DNA of 61,980 bases from Deltaproteobacteria bacterium (GCA_014191855.1 BJHF01000031.1:1-61980); one strand, 5' to 3'. Numbered from the stretch's first letter, positions 24,020-33,200 are shown. A program made the numbers and translations. The notes: a model not told the origin generated them from the letters alone.

Positions 24020-26736
24020 CAGAGGCCCCCGCTGAACAGAAGGTAGGCGGCGCCCGCGAGGGCCCCATCGCCGTCGTCGCCGTACGCGCCGATGAGCACA
24101 TCGTCGTCGCCATCACCATCGGCGTCGCCAGCGCCGGCGACTGCGTGCCCCGCGAAGGCGGCGCCCGACTCGCCCGCGAGCCGCGCGTCGGCGTTGAAGA
24201 GGTCGAAGGCACCGATCGCGGGGCCGTTCACCAGGTAGGCGAGGCCGGCGTAGGCCCGGTCGCCGGCGGTGCCCGGGGCGCCGACCAGCAGCTCCGCGAA
24301 GCCGTCGCCGTTCACGTCCCCGCCGCCGGCCACCGACGTGCCCGCCGCCGCGCCGGCCGCTTCGCCCACGAACCAGGCATCCGCGTCCGCCAGCGAGAGC
24401 TCCCCCGAAACCGGGCCGCGAACCAGGTATGCGACGCCGGCGCCCACACCGCCATCGTCCGCGCCGGGCGCGCCGATGAGCACATCGTCGTAGCCGTCTC
24501 CGTCCTCGTCGCCCACGCCGGCGACCGACGTGCCCGCCGCGTCCGAGGCCGCCACGCCCACCCAGCGGGCATCGGAGTTTCCGAGGTCTCCCGCCCCAAC
24601 CGGCGCGCCGAGCCACAGGTACGCCGCCCCCGCTTCGAGCCCGCCCGCGTCGCTCCCCGGCGCGCCGACGACCAGCCCGCCTACGCCCGATCCGTCGACG
24701 TCTCCCGCCGCGGCCACCGCGCGCCCCGCGCCGTCGAGCAGGTCCTCGCCGTCGAGCCACCCCGCCGCCGCCGTGAGCGATCCCACGCCTGTCCCGCCGG
24801 CGATCCAGTACACCCGCCCTACATCGCCAGTGCCCCCGCCCCAGGCGCCCACCGCGAGATCGGCCAGCCCGTCGGCATCAAGATCCCCCGTTCCCGCCAG
24901 CGCGCTCCCGGCGTAGTCCCACGCGGCCTCGCCCGTCCAGGTCGTGCCCGCCGACAGCGCCACGCTCCCAGCCGCCGTCCCGTCGATCAGGTACACCGCA
25001 CCGGCCTGATCGCCCGCTCCAGAGGCGCCCGGCGCCCCGACGAACAGATCCGGCGTGCCGTCGCCGGTCACGTCGCCCGGCCCGGCGACCGCCCAGCCGG
25101 CGGAGTCCCCCGCCGCGTCGCCGCTCAGGCGGAGCGCCGCGACCGAAAGGCCACCGGCCCCCGGACCGCTCACGAGGTAGGCGGCGCCCGCGCCGTCGGC
25201 GGAAGTGCCGCCGGAAGGCGCGCCGAGCAGCACGTCGGCGAGCCCGTCGCCATCTACGTCGCCCGCGCCGGCCACCGACCACCCCGCCGCGTCGCCGGCG
25301 GCTTCTCCGCCGAAGCGCACATCCGCGTCGGCCAGGCTCACGTCGCCCGCCACGCCGCAGGAGTTCGCCGTTTCGTCGCAGTCATTGTCCACGCCGTCGT
25401 CGCACACCTCGGAGGCGGCGGGGTTCACGGTCGCCACGGCATCGTCGCAGTCGGTGCCGCTGCTCAGCGCGGCCGCGCTGGCGTAGCCGTCAAGGTCGGC
25501 GTCGAAGTCCGAGGCCCCGTCGCAATCGCCGTCTACGCCGTCGTACCAGGTCTCTGCAGCGCCGGGGCACACCGCCGCGTTCGTGTCGTCGCAGTCGGTC
25601 GCGTCGGCAACGGCGCCGGCGGGGGCGGCGCACGCCTCGGCCGCCGACGCGGGATCGCCGAACGTGTCGCCGTCGGCGTCCGTGTACCACAACGATGCGT
25701 TGGTAGCCGGCATCTCGTCGATCGTGCCGTCGCAGTCCTCGTCGCCGCCGCCGCACACCTCCGCGGCGTTCGGGTGCGTGGAGGAGGCCGCGTCATCGCA
25801 GTCCGTGCCGTCGGCCACGAAGCCGGCGGGGCGCTGGCACGAAGGCGTCGCGACCGCGGCATCGCCGTAGCCGTCCCCGTCCGTGTCCGCGTACCAGGGC
25901 AGCGCGTCTACCGCGTCGGGTTCATCCACGGTGCCGTCACAATCATCGTCCAGCGCGTCGCACGTCTCGATCGCAGCCGGGTTCACGCCGGGAAGGGTGT
26001 CGTCGCAGTCGTCCGCTGTCGCGGAATACCCAGCCGGAACCTCACACGCCACCACGTCGTAGCCCTCGGCACCGAAGCCGTCGGCGTCGTAGTCGATGAA
26101 CCAGGTGGCGGCGTCGGAGGCGCTCTCGTCGTCGAACAAGCCGTCGCAATCGTCGTCGAGGCCGTTGCAGCGCTCCGTGGCGTCGGGGTTCACCGTCGCA
26201 TCCGTGTCGAGGCAGTCGGACCCGTCGAGCACGGTGCCGACTGGCGCCACGCACGTCACCTCGAAGCTGGCGGGATCGCCAAAATTATCGCCATCGGCGT
26301 CGGTAAACCACGTCGGCGCGTCGAGCGCCTGCTCGTCGAACTCGCCATCGCAGTCGTTGTCGAGGTCGTCGCAGAACTCGGTGGCGCCGGGGTAGGCCGC
26401 GGTCGAGGTATCGTCGCAATCGTCCTGCGTTGTCGAGTACCCGATCGGCTGGTCGCATGCGACGCGGGCTTCCGAGCTCGCGGCACCGTAGCCGTCGCCG
26501 TCCTCGTCGCGGTAAAACGAGGTCGAAACGTCCTCGTCGGCCGCGTCGTCGCAGTCGTCGTCGAGGCCGTTGCACACTTCCGCGGCGTCGGGGTGGATCG
26601 AGGCGACGGCGTCGTCGCAGTCGTGGTCAACGTCGTACCCGTCACCGTCCGCGTCTACCGGAACCTCGCAGCCGACCAACGGCGCCACGAACAGCGCGAG
26701 AACCAACCACCGGAGCCCGGAATGTGCAGGGATCAC
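24019..26736 (-). CDS. MopE-repeat / FG-GAP propeller lipoprotein B
   Basis: A 905-residue lipoprotein. GTG 26736 overlaps the upstream stop (GTGA) and gives a signal ending APLVGC. Residues ~25-430 hold seven MopE-type motifs of ~55-60 residues (DADGDGYG...DCDD...P.A.E.C...DDDCDG) with paired Cys and dense Asp, which suggests Ca2+ or Cu binding. The rest holds seven FG-GAP repeats (GDVDGDGLADVLLGAP type), the number expected for one integrin-like seven-bladed propeller. It is a sister of the gene at 26733-29291 and overlaps the giant IPT gene (TGATG). It is probably exported and attached to the outer membrane. Confidence 0.88.
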   Translation of the reverse strand: MIPAHSGLRWLVLALFVAPLVGCEVPVDADGDGYDVDHDCDDAVASIHPDAAEVCNGLDDDCDDAADEDVSTSFYRDEDGDGYGAASSEARVACDQPIGYSTTQDDCDDTSTAAYPGATEFCDDLDNDCDGEFDEQALDAPTWFTDADGDNFGDPASFEVTCVAPVGTVLDGSDCLDTDATVNPDATERCNGLDDDCDGLFDDESASDAATWFIDYDADGFGAEGYDVVACEVPAGYSATADDCDDTLPGVNPAAIETCDALDDDCDGTVDEPDAVDALPWYADTDGDGYGDAAVATPSCQRPAGFVADGTDCDDAASSTHPNAAEVCGGGDEDCDGTIDEMPATNASLWYTDADGDTFGDPASAAEACAAPAGAVADATDCDDTNAAVCPGAAETWYDGVDGDCDGASDFDADLDGYASAAALSSGTDCDDAVATVNPAASEVCDDGVDNDCDETANSCGVAGDVSLADADVRFGGEAAGDAAGWSVAGAGDVDGDGLADVLLGAPSGGTSADGAGAAYLVSGPGAGGLSVAALRLSGDAAGDSAGWAVAGPGDVTGDGTPDLFVGAPGASGAGDQAGAVYLIDGTAAGSVALSAGTTWTGEAAWDYAGSALAGTGDLDADGLADLAVGAWGGGTGDVGRVYWIAGGTGVGSLTAAAGWLDGEDLLDGAGRAVAAAGDVDGSGVGGLVVGAPGSDAGGLEAGAAYLWLGAPVGAGDLGNSDARWVGVAASDAAGTSVAGVGDEDGDGYDDVLIGAPGADDGGVGAGVAYLVRGPVSGELSLADADAWFVGEAAGAAAGTSVAGGGDVNGDGFAELLVGAPGTAGDRAYAGLAYLVNGPAIGAFDLFNADARLAGESGAAFAGHAVAGAGDADGDGDDDVLIGAYGDDGDGALAGAAYLLFSGGL

Positions 26737-29291
26737 AGGCCACTCCCGCCGAAGAAGAACACCGCGCCCGCGCCGCTCCCGCCCGCCGCCCAACCTGGAG
26801 CGCCGACCAGGATGTCCGCGTAGCCATTGCCGTCCGCGTCCGGAATCCCGGCGATCGCCGAGCCGAAGCGCGCTTCCGCCGCGTCGCCGTACCACTGCGC
26901 GCCCGCGCCGCCGAGGCCCAGCGCGCCGTCGAGCGGCCCATAGAACGCCCACACGCTCCCGCCCGCCGCGGCCCCCGTGCTCTCGGCCGCCGCGCCCACG
27001 GCCACGTCCGCGCGCCCATCGCCATCGAGGTCTGCTGCCGAGACCGCGCTCCCCAGGCCGTCGTCCCCCCCGGCGCCAAGGAGCCGAACATCGGCGGTTG
27101 CCAGGCTCAAATCGCCGAGAACCGGGCCACGCGCGAGGTAGGCCGCACCGGCGCCGCTCCCCGCCTCAGCCGCCCCGACCAGCACGTCTCCGTACCCGTC
27201 CCCATCGGTGTCCCCCGCCCCGGCGAGCGCCGATCCGGCGCCGTCGCCCGCCGCCTCGCCCGCCAGTCGGGCGTCCGCGTCCGCGAGGTCCACCTCGCCC
27301 CACGCGGGGCCGAGCACAAGGTACACGGCCCCCGCGCCGCCGTCGGCACCCGGAGCGGCCACCAGCAGGTCGGGCGTGCCGTCGCCATCCACGTCTCCGG
27401 CGCCGGCGACCCCGCTTCCCGCTTCGTCGCCAGCCGCCTCGCCGCCCAGCCAGGTATCTGCGTTGTACAAGTCGAAGTCGCCGGCGAAGGGGCCCGCCAT
27501 CAGGTACGCCGCCCCTGCGGCAACGCCCCCCGTTCCCTCGCCAGGCGCGCCCACGAGCACGTCCGCGAAGCCGTCCGCATCCACGTCGCCCACGCCGGCC
27601 ACCGAAGCCCCCGCCCGATCGCCGGCCGAGGTTCCCCTCAAGCGGGCGTCGGCATCCCCCAACGAACGCGATGCGCTCACGCCGCCGAGCAGCAAGTACA
27701 CCGCGCCGCTGTCGGCGCCGGTGAGGTCCGCGCCGGGCGCCCCGACGAGCGCGTCGGCCAAGCCGTCCCCGTCCACATCCCCCGGGCCCGCGACCGCCGA
27801 TCCCGCGCTGTCTCCGGCCGCCTCTCCCCAGAAGCCGATCGAGGTGGGGAGCGCGCTTGTCCCGGCCACCGGCCCGGCCACGAACCATGCCGCGCCCGCG
27901 TCCGCACCGCTGGTGTCGTCTGCCGAGCCGCCGATCAGGGCATCGCCAACGCCATCCCCGTCCGCATCGCCAAGGCCGGCCACCGCGCCCCCCGCTCCAT
28001 CGCCGGCGGCAGCGCCGATCCACGCCGCCGAAGCCAACGAAGCGCCCGTCGTACCCGAAGGCGCACAGGCGTTCGCCGTCGTGTCGCAGTCATCGTCGGT
28101 GAAGTTGTCGCACACCTCGGTCGCGCCCGGCGACACGGCGCCGTCGGCGTCGTCGCAGTCCGTCGCATCGGCCACGAAGCCCGCGGGCGCGGCACAGGCG
28201 TACGCGGAGATCGCCTCGTTCCCCCAACCATCTCCGTCCGCGTCCGCGTACCACTCCACCGCGTCCACCGCGTCGTCTTCGTCCACCGTGCCGTCGCAAT
28301 CGTCATCGGCACCGTCGCAGCGCTCCGCGGCGCCAGGGTGCACATTGAGGGCGGCATCGTCGCAGTCCGTCGCATCCGCGACCGTTCCCGCTGGCGCGTC
28401 GCAAGCCGTCGAGACCGCCGTCGCATCACCGAACCCGTCCCCATCTACGTCCGCGTACCAGTCCGGCTCGCCCGCGCTGCCCGCCTCGTCCGCTTCGCCG
28501 TCACAATCTTCGTCGCGACCGTCGCAGCTCTCGGGCGCATCGGGGAACACCGCCGCGTCGGTGTCGTCGCAGTCGTCGTCCACCGGCGCGTACCCCGGCG
28601 GCGACTCGCACTGTACGGCGGTGAAGCCCTCAATGCCGTGCCCATCGCCGTCGAGGTCGATGAACCAGCTTGGGGCGTCAATCGCGTCCTCTTCGTCCAC
28701 GATGTCGTCGCAGTCGTCGTCAACGCCGTTGCACGCCTCGGTCGCATCGGGGAACACCGCCAGGTCCACGTCGTCGCAATCGAGGGCGTTGGCCACGTGC
28801 CCGGCAGGGACGTCGCAGGCCCGGGTGGGCGCCTGGACGTTCCCGAAGCCGTCCCCATCGGTGTCTTCCCACCACGTAGGCGCGTCCAACGCCGAGCTCT
28901 CGTCGATCTCGCCGTCGCAGTCGTCGTCCACGCCGGTACACAGCTCGTCGGCCTCCGGGTTCACGGCGGCGTTGGCGTCGTCACAGTCGTCACCCACGTC
29001 CACGAAGGCTTCGGGCCGTATGCACGCCTGCTCCATCGCCTCCGGGTTGCCATGTTGGTCGCCATCCACGTCGGCATACCAGGTAGGGAGCACCTCTTCG
29101 TCGATGTCCCCGTCGCAATCGTCGTCGATGAGGTTGCACGCCTCCACCGCGTTGGGGTTTACGGCCGGCGCGCCATCGTCGCAATCCACGTCGGCGGTGT
29201 ACCCGTCCTGATCGGCGTCGGGAGAAGGTTCCGCGCAGCCCGAGAGGGCGGCGAAGGAGGCGAGGGCCACCAGCCGAAGCACGGGGAGCAT
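26733..29291 (-). CDS. MopE-repeat / FG-GAP propeller lipoprotein A
   Basis: An 852-residue lipoprotein, first gene of the operon. ATG 29291 gives MLPVLRLVALASFAALSGC with a clear lipobox; the longer frame upstream would hide the signal peptide. Six MopE-type motifs (~residues 25-390, each with DCDD and DDDCDG cores) are followed by seven FG-GAP repeats (GDADGDGVGDALIGG to PDADGNGYADILVGAP). Domain order is as in its neighbour, with similar but not identical blades, so the pair arose by an older duplication. The 4-bp stop/start overlap implies coupled translation. Confidence 0.88.
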   Translation of the reverse strand: MLPVLRLVALASFAALSGCAEPSPDADQDGYTADVDCDDGAPAVNPNAVEACNLIDDDCDGDIDEEVLPTWYADVDGDQHGNPEAMEQACIRPEAFVDVGDDCDDANAAVNPEADELCTGVDDDCDGEIDESSALDAPTWWEDTDGDGFGNVQAPTRACDVPAGHVANALDCDDVDLAVFPDATEACNGVDDDCDDIVDEEDAIDAPSWFIDLDGDGHGIEGFTAVQCESPPGYAPVDDDCDDTDAAVFPDAPESCDGRDEDCDGEADEAGSAGEPDWYADVDGDGFGDATAVSTACDAPAGTVADATDCDDAALNVHPGAAERCDGADDDCDGTVDEDDAVDAVEWYADADGDGWGNEAISAYACAAPAGFVADATDCDDADGAVSPGATEVCDNFTDDDCDTTANACAPSGTTGASLASAAWIGAAAGDGAGGAVAGLGDADGDGVGDALIGGSADDTSGADAGAAWFVAGPVAGTSALPTSIGFWGEAAGDSAGSAVAGPGDVDGDGLADALVGAPGADLTGADSGAVYLLLGGVSASRSLGDADARLRGTSAGDRAGASVAGVGDVDADGFADVLVGAPGEGTGGVAAGAAYLMAGPFAGDFDLYNADTWLGGEAAGDEAGSGVAGAGDVDGDGTPDLLVAAPGADGGAGAVYLVLGPAWGEVDLADADARLAGEAAGDGAGSALAGAGDTDGDGYGDVLVGAAEAGSGAGAAYLARGPVLGDLSLATADVRLLGAGGDDGLGSAVSAADLDGDGRADVAVGAAAESTGAAAGGSVWAFYGPLDGALGLGGAGAQWYGDAAEARFGSAIAGIPDADGNGYADILVGAPGWAAGGSGAGAVFFFGGSGL

Positions 29292-29367
29292 GGGGATCCG
29301 GAGGACGATGGTACGGTCGGCGCCCCCCCATGGTGACCGAAGGAGCACGAAAAACGCCGAAGCGTGG

Positions 29368-29420
29368 GCGATGCTGGCGGCCCATTTCGCCTTCCTCAGG
29401 CCAGCGTCGCGCAGCATCGC
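29368..29420 (-). repeat. ~50-bp inverted-repeat element (GCGATG family)
   Basis: A 9-bp perfect stem, GCGATGCTG/CAGCATCGC, spanning 53 bp and lying 27 bases after the stop of the minus-strand gene at 29448-29816. The inner stem bases differ from the other copies in a paired fashion. Confidence 0.6.
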
Positions 29421-29447
29421 GGCGCCCCCGGGGCGCCCACCACAAAC

Positions 29448-29816
29448 CTACGGAGGCACCGCGACGCACGCCGTCGTTGTCCCCACCACGGCGCAGTCCC
29501 ACACCTGCCCCCCGTTCACCACCACGGCCGTGGCCACGACGCCCTTCGGGAAGGCGCGGCAAGCGCCACGAACCGGCACGGCGGGGAACGCGGCGTATCC
29601 GCCGGCCACCGACGCGCGCTCGCGAAAGCCCGAATCGCAGTTCACCTCGATGTACCCAGGGAGCTGCGCGCCGGTGAACAACATCGTGAGCGCCCCGGCC
29701 GGCCCCATCGAGGCCGGCGCCGGTGCGGCCACCCAGACCGTCGGGGCGGCGGGCTCGACCGAGACTGCCGGCGCAGGCTCGTGATGGGCGCAGGCGAGGA
29801 GGGCGAGGAGGGCCAT
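29448..29816 (-). CDS. Small lipoprotein with PEGA-like domain
   Basis: A 122-residue predicted lipoprotein; MALLALLAC gives a minimal signal with lipobox LLAC. The C-terminal ~80 residues have the pattern of a PEGA-type surface domain (GYIEVNCDSGFRERASVAGG, then RGACRAFPKG) with four cysteines that could form two disulfides. It starts 8 bp after the membrane-protein stop and is therefore the last gene of the 31044-29448 operon. The family assignment is tentative. Confidence 0.65.
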   Translation of the reverse strand: MALLALLACAHHEPAPAVSVEPAAPTVWVAAPAPASMGPAGALTMLFTGAQLPGYIEVNCDSGFRERASVAGGYAAFPAVPVRGACRAFPKGVVATAVVVNGGQVWDCAVVGTTTACVAVPP

Positions 29817-29824
29817 TCGATGGC

Positions 29825-30604
29825 CTAACCAGCCCCCGGCCGGTCCCGCCGCGAAGCCGCCGAAACCAGCGCCCACCCCACCGCCGTGAACATCCAGTCG
29901 TAGTGGTGCAACCCCATCAACACTGCGATGCCGACGTGCATCGCCACGAGCAACGCGGCAATCGGCGCGCGAATGGCCGGAAAGATGAACAGGATCGCGC
30001 CCCCCTCGATGAGGATCGTCCCCACGCCCAGCGCCCCGCAGAGCAGCCCCGACGACGCCGCGGCAAGGCGCAGGGACTGGATGGGCTCGGGCGCCAGGTA
30101 CGCCTGCGTTGCGATCTGCAGGCCGATGTTCCCCGGGCTCGCCCAGCCCAATCCCGACATGTACAGCTTGGACGCGACCGCCACCGTGTAGCACGCCGCC
30201 ACCAGGCCGCACGCCGCCTCGATCCCGCGTTCTTCGCGCGCCAAGGGATCCCGCGCGGTGCGGCGCGCCACCCACCACGCGAACAGCGCCGCGCCCGGCA
30301 ACATCGTCGCCCCGTTTACGCCCGTGTCTGCCGGCGCCTGCCACCGCTGCGCCTGCGCCCCGAGCGCGAGCAGCGTCACAAGCGCGCCGGCCGCCCGATC
30401 TGCGCGCCAGTCGCGCACGAACGCGAGCCACGCGGCCACGAATACGACGCTTGCAACCCCTCCGATCCCCGCGTTCATCGGCAACGCATCCAGGCCGAAG
30501 GGGGCGTAGGGCAGCCCCTCCACGCGCAGCACCCTCCCCAGGCTGGCCCAGGCCATCGCGAGGCCGAGACCCACCACGAGGCGACCGGCGCGTTCGTGCG
30601 TCAC
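29825..30604 (-). CDS. Polytopic membrane protein, HTTM-like
   Basis: A 259-residue integral membrane protein. GTG 30604 overlaps the upstream stop (GTGA). At least six hydrophobic helices are visible (e.g. GGVASVVFVAAWLAF, AACGLVAACYTVAVA, APIAALLVAMHVGIAVLMG). The pattern SKLYMSGLGW, then an ILIEGGAILFIFP helix, then MHVGIAVLMGLHHYDW resembles HTTM/vitamin-K-carboxylase-like membrane domains. A catalytic role is not established. It is coupled with an upstream membrane-anchored protein and followed by a PEGA-like lipoprotein. Confidence 0.7.
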   Translation of the reverse strand: MTHERAGRLVVGLGLAMAWASLGRVLRVEGLPYAPFGLDALPMNAGIGGVASVVFVAAWLAFVRDWRADRAAGALVTLLALGAQAQRWQAPADTGVNGATMLPGAALFAWWVARRTARDPLAREERGIEAACGLVAACYTVAVASKLYMSGLGWASPGNIGLQIATQAYLAPEPIQSLRLAAASSGLLCGALGVGTILIEGGAILFIFPAIRAPIAALLVAMHVGIAVLMGLHHYDWMFTAVGWALVSAASRRDRPGAG

Positions 30605-31044
30605 GGCTTTCGCCGCCGCGCGGTTCCGCGCCCGTCCACCCGGTCCTCGCGCGCCACCGAGCCATCGGGCAGCACGCGCAGCACGCGCAGGCCCACCGCG
30701 ATCTCCACGTCCCCCGCGCGCTCCCCCGGGTGCTCCCCGATCCACGACTGCGCCTCGTAGAACCGGTGAGAAACGACGCTCGGAAGGCCCGTGTGGACGA
30801 CGTCCACCGCCTCCGGTCCCACGCCCATGAAGTCGGTGAAGTCCGTCACCTCGGCGGGTTCGCCGTTCGCCAGGAACAGGGGCATCGCCATCACCCCGCC
30901 GGTATCCGGAAAGGCAAACGCAGGGAACCGCACGAACGGCACGCCTCCGCGCACCCCGAAGGCCAGCGCCAGGTACAGCGCGCAGGCCCCGGCCGCCCAG
31001 GTCGAACCCCATCGGTTCCAGGATGTGGCGCCGATTGCGGGCAT
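30601..31044 (-). CDS. Small membrane-anchored protein of unknown function
   Basis: About 147 residues from ATG 31044; an in-frame ATG at 31092 is also possible but would touch the divergent gene. One hydrophobic segment near residues 20-40 (WAAGACALYLALAFGVRGG) is followed by a soluble domain with Asp, Glu and Arg. It is the first gene of a coupled operon with the HTTM-like protein, a pairing that recalls HTTM-partner proteins in other genomes, but no named family is recognised. It starts 46 bp from the divergent Uma2 gene. Confidence 0.6.
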   Translation of the reverse strand: MPAIGATSWNRWGSTWAAGACALYLALAFGVRGGVPFVRFPAFAFPDTGGVMAMPLFLANGEPAEVTDFTDFMGVGPEAVDVVHTGLPSVVSHRFYEAQSWIGEHPGERAGDVEIAVGLRVLRVLPDGSVAREDRVDGRGTARRRKP

Positions 31045-31090
31045 AGCGGCTCGTATCGCGGGGACCACCCGGAGCGGATAACCAACCCAC

Positions 31091-31699
31091 ATGCGAGCCC
31101 TGCTCCGCCTCCCGCACCGCGCCACCTACGCCGACTACCTCGCCGCCGAGCAGGGGAGCGAGCAGCGGCACGAGTTTCTCGACGGCGTCATCGTCTCGAT
31201 GGCCGGCGGCTCCGACGAACACAACGCGATCGGTGGGCGCCTTGGCGGCCTGCTTTTCGCTCGCCTCGCGGGGACGTGCCGCTACTTCACGCCGGACCAG
31301 CGCTTCTGGATCCCCGCCACCGGGCGCGGTCGTTACAGTGACGGCTCCATCATCTGCGGGCGGCCCGAGCACCCCCCCCACGACGGGCAAGCCACGACCA
31401 ACCCCGTCGTCGTTCTTGAGGTGCTGTCCCCGAGCCGCGAAGGCGATGACGAAGGGGACAAACGCTCCGACTTCCAGTCCCAGGAGTCGCTGCGGGCCTA
31501 CGTCGTCATCGCTCAGGACCAGCGCCTGGTGCGCGTCTATCGGCGCGATGAACGAGGGGACTGGCTCCGTGAGGCCGCGGTTTACCGCGACGGCGATGCG
31601 TTCGAGCTGCCGACGCTCACGGCTACGCTGGCGGTGGCCGACATCTACGAGGGGATTCTCGACGCCGAGGGGCGATCTCTGCTGCAACGGGCACCCTGA
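31091..31699 (+). CDS. Uma2-family PD-(D/E)XK endonuclease-like protein
   Basis: A 202-residue cytosolic protein of the Uma2/DUF820 family. The conserved pattern is visible: EQRHEFLDGVIVSMAGGS near residues 24-41, SDGSIICG around residue 83 with the acidic active-site residue, and PVVVLEVLSPSRE around 105-117 for the E-x-x motif. The family is very numerous in cyanobacteria and some myxobacteria, usually as single genes of unknown biological role. It is divergent from the membrane-protein operon and ends 17 bp before the convergent phosphatase-fold gene. Confidence 0.85.
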   Translation: MRALLRLPHRATYADYLAAEQGSEQRHEFLDGVIVSMAGGSDEHNAIGGRLGGLLFARLAGTCRYFTPDQRFWIPATGRGRYSDGSIICGRPEHPPHDGQATTNPVVVLEVLSPSREGDDEGDKRSDFQSQESLRAYVVIAQDQRLVRVYRRDERGDWLREAAVYRDGDAFELPTLTATLAVADIYEGILDAEGRSLLQRAP

Positions 31700-31715
31700 T
31701 CACGACGGGCGCCGC

Positions 31716-33200
31716 TCAATCGGGCACGAGCCCGGCGCAGGCCGCCATGAACCAGTTCGGTTGCCCCGCCGTCCCCTCCTCGCGCGCCGTCAGCGAGGCC
31801 GGCAGATCGGTCGCAAGCATCGGCCCGTCTGAAAGATCGGCCAGGGCGTGCCAGTCGAATTCGCCGCACCGCTCATGATCGCAGCGCACGCTGCGATCCC
31901 CCTTGATGTCCACACCCCAGGAAAATCCGAGCAGCATCGAGCGGCTGCAGGCCCAGGAGGTCGCCCGACCCGCCGGAATGGCCACGGGCCACTCCTCCGG
32001 CGCCGGCAGGCCAAGATCGTTGGCGGCGAGCTGCGCGAGGTTCGCGGTCGCCCAGGGCGTGGTCGCGTTGCCCACGAAGCCCGAGGCCGCCCACCTCTGC
32101 CCCGTGGAAGCTGGATAAACGAAGACCGGCACCTGGGCGTTCCACTCGTTTGGCAGGTCGCCGTGGCCACAGGCTCGCACCTTCGAGATCGGCTCCTCGG
32201 CGCAGGGGGCCTCGCCGTGGTCGCCCAGCATCACCAACGTGAGGTCGTCGAGTCTCCCCGCCGTCTCCAGCGTCGAGAACAGGCGTTCGAGACGGTCTTC
32301 CACGCGCGATACCCGGAACCACTCCACCTGCGCGAGGATGGTGCCGTACACCATCGCCCGGAGATCGGAGGCGGCCGAGTCGTGGTCGAGCTGCACGGCG
32401 TCGTGAACGCTCGACCAGAATGGCGTCGTGGCCATGGTCACGGCTGGATCGTCGCTATCCACCACGATCCCAGCGGCCAGGGCGTAGCGCCACACGAGCT
32501 GGCACTCCGCGCCCTCCGGATCGCCCACGCATCGCGGAACATGGCCGCCGACATCCAGATCGTTGAGGTAGGCGAACGCCGGCCCCCCCGCCGCCGCGGC
32601 GGCGCCCAGCGCATCGAGCGCCTGCGACCACGGCCGCTCCGCCTCCGGCACGGCGGCCATCGTGGCGAGATCCGTGGTGAAGTCCGGGATCCAGGCCTCG
32701 GTAACGCCGGTGGCCCACGGGGACGCCCCGTCGCAGCGGGTGTCGGCGAACGGGTCGGCAAACCTTGGATTATCGAGCCCCAGGAAGAGCGAGCCACCCA
32801 ACGCGCCGGCGGCCCGGGCCAGCACGCTCGGGTCGTCGCAGGCCGGGTAGAGGTCCGCGCGCCGCGCACCGACGTTGAGCGCCGGCCACCAGAGGCGGGC
32901 GTGCGACTCAACCGTCCACGACGAGGGGGAAACACCCCCCTCCAGGCAGGCGAGCTCGGCTGCGTGCGTGGCCGCCACCGCCCCAAGGCGCGCGCACATC
33001 CCGTCGTCGAGCGCGGCGCGTTGGCCGAGGGTGTCGAGACTCCAGAACACGACGATCGGCGTAGGATCGGCGGGGGCCGTGTCGGCGGGCTCGGCACCGG
33101 GGGCGCAGCCGGGGGCGAAGGAAAGGGCGAAGGCGAGGATCGGCGCGGCGCACAAAATCCGGCCCCATCGACGGCGCGACGGTTCGGAGGTGTCGGTCAC
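31716..33200 (-). CDS. Alkaline-phosphatase-fold lipoprotein (sulfatase-like, non-canonical)
   Basis: A 494-residue lipoprotein; the signal ends SFAPGC after a basic n-region. The core has metal-site motifs of the alkaline phosphatase/sulfatase superfamily: VVFWSLDTL near the N-terminus, SPSSWTVESHARLW around the nucleophile and VMLGDHGE followed by GHGDLPNEWNAQVPVFVY. The C/S-x-P-x-R formylglycine motif of true sulfatases is absent; Ser or Thr in SPSSWT is the likely nucleophile. It therefore more likely cleaves or transfers a phosphoester, or has lost activity. It is exported, probably facing the periplasm. Confidence 0.72.
   Translation of the reverse strand: MTDTSEPSRRRWGRILCAAPILAFALSFAPGCAPGAEPADTAPADPTPIVVFWSLDTLGQRAALDDGMCARLGAVAATHAAELACLEGGVSPSSWTVESHARLWWPALNVGARRADLYPACDDPSVLARAAGALGGSLFLGLDNPRFADPFADTRCDGASPWATGVTEAWIPDFTTDLATMAAVPEAERPWSQALDALGAAAAAGGPAFAYLNDLDVGGHVPRCVGDPEGAECQLVWRYALAAGIVVDSDDPAVTMATTPFWSSVHDAVQLDHDSAASDLRAMVYGTILAQVEWFRVSRVEDRLERLFSTLETAGRLDDLTLVMLGDHGEAPCAEEPISKVRACGHGDLPNEWNAQVPVFVYPASTGQRWAASGFVGNATTPWATANLAQLAANDLGLPAPEEWPVAIPAGRATSWACSRSMLLGFSWGVDIKGDRSVRCDHERCGEFDWHALADLSDGPMLATDLPASLTAREEGTAGQPNWFMAACAGLVPD

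Noticed and set aside
24145..26823. Plus-strand frame of 892 codons opposite the MopE/FG-GAP gene
   Set aside because: The translation is low-complexity Arg/Val/Gly-rich; the minus strand has clear domain repeats and coupled starts.
26430..29336. Plus-strand frames of 968 and 667 codons opposite the second MopE/FG-GAP gene
   Set aside because: Complement of repeated Asp/Gly codons; no signal, no family features.
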